Assembly: GCA_016235155.1 (NCBI GenBank)
Contig: JACRLW010000024.1
Location: 1,556 to 37,144 of the forward strand
Length of the DNA: 35,589 nt
Direction of reading: 5' to 3'
Source of the DNA: Planctomycetota bacterium
GTDB taxonomy: Bacteria > Planctomycetota > UBA1135 > UBA2386
The position numbers and the translations under genes are program-made. The notes under the pieces are model-generated. The model was not told where the DNA came from and did no database searches. It saw nothing but the letters and a program-made list of their open reading frames with translations. Of the stretch, positions 35,288 to 35,589 are shown piece by piece; the stretch's first letter is position 1; each line of letters begins with the position of its first letter.

Positions 35288-35589
35288 TCAGGAAACTCCT
35301 GGGCGAGGCGGTCGTGGGCCGGCGACGGGAGCGGCCAGGAGATTCTCCGTCGCATCGCGCGCGGCGCGGTCGGCGCGGCGCGCGTCGTCCAGGTTCGCGA
35401 TGGGCGACGGGTCGCGGTCGCGAACGACGCGCGTCACGGTTTCGGTGATCGCGGGGAAGGGGATCCTGCCAGCGAGGAAGGCCGCGGTCGCGACTTCGTC
35501 GGCGGCGTTGAGCGTCGCACCGGCGTCGCCGCCGCGCGCCAGGACCTCGTAGGCCAACGGCACGGCGGGAAAGCGCGCCTCGTCGACCG
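35288..35589 (-). CDS. dxr: 1-deoxy-D-xylulose 5-phosphate reductoisomerase, C-terminal end (5' end outside window)
   Basis: Only the last 99 residues are present. They read VDEARFPAVPLAYEVLARGG, then ATLNAADEVATAAFLAGRIP and FPAITETVTRVV, the C-terminal domain pattern of DXR (IspC). The enzyme makes 2-C-methyl-D-erythritol 4-phosphate from DXP in the MEP isoprenoid pathway. Catalytic residues lie upstream, outside the window. An Arg/Ala-rich tail ends at TGA 35288-35290, overlapping the likely start of the rseP-like gene. Linkage to a UbiA-family prenyltransferase two genes on fits isoprenoid supply. Identification of this fragment is good. Confidence 0.85.
   Translation of the reverse strand, partial: VDEARFPAVPLAYEVLARGGDAGATLNAADEVATAAFLAGRIPFPAITETVTRVVRDRDPSPIANLDDARRADRAARDATENLLAAPVAGPRPPRPGVS

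Overview
The window is very GC-rich (almost every third codon position is G or C) and densely packed with ordinary chromosomal genes. I see no insertion sequences, phage genes, CRISPR arrays, rRNA or tRNA genes. A Planctomycetota bacterium is the best guess, not proven. The pointers are an adenosylcobalamin-dependent ribonucleotide reductase, a double-length tandem UvrA, a bacterial XPB helicase, a lipoprotein built of repeated Ig-like (Big_5/SbsA type) domains ending in a zinc-protease motif, and several HEAT-repeat and lipobox proteins.

Layout. Positions 1-9397 (minus strand) form one unit: nrdJ, a small two-helix membrane protein, a protease-like lipoprotein, a secreted protein, and a cytoplasmic protein with a helix-hairpin-helix and winged-helix look that runs off the left edge. 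Positions 9398-10129 are a divergent non-coding region with a 14-15 bp tandem repeat and an attenuator-like hairpin set. Positions 10130-24419 (plus strand) are a tightly coupled run: dacB, suhB, tandem uvrA, XPB helicase, an XPB-partner protein, a ThiE-like gene, a small membrane-anchored protein, thiL and tsaE. Positions 24456-28194 (plus) hold an ECF sigma factor, its likely anti-sigma factor and a TolC-like outer-membrane protein. Positions 28255-29964 (plus) encode a HEAT-repeat lipoprotein, convergent with a membrane-anchored unknown (minus, 29967-30575). Then come a CCA-adding-type nucleotidyltransferase and a coiled-coil unknown (plus), followed on the minus strand by dxr (C-terminal end only), a four-PDZ site-2 protease and a UbiA-family prenyltransferase.

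How the genes fit together. The most interesting block is uvrA-uvrA (one polypeptide) / XPB / XPB partner, joined by overlapping starts and strong ribosome binding sites. It looks like one co-expressed DNA-repair or damage-processing module. The partner gene carries a perfect 69-bp inverted repeat inside its coding sequence. A second oddity is an in-frame TGA in the anti-sigma gene followed by 54 codons that still look coding. Within operons, genes are joined by ATGA, GTGA and possibly CTGA overlaps. The first genes of several units lack a Shine-Dalgarno sequence but have a TANNNT hexamer 7-14 nt before the ATG, which suggests leaderless or nearly leaderless mRNAs.
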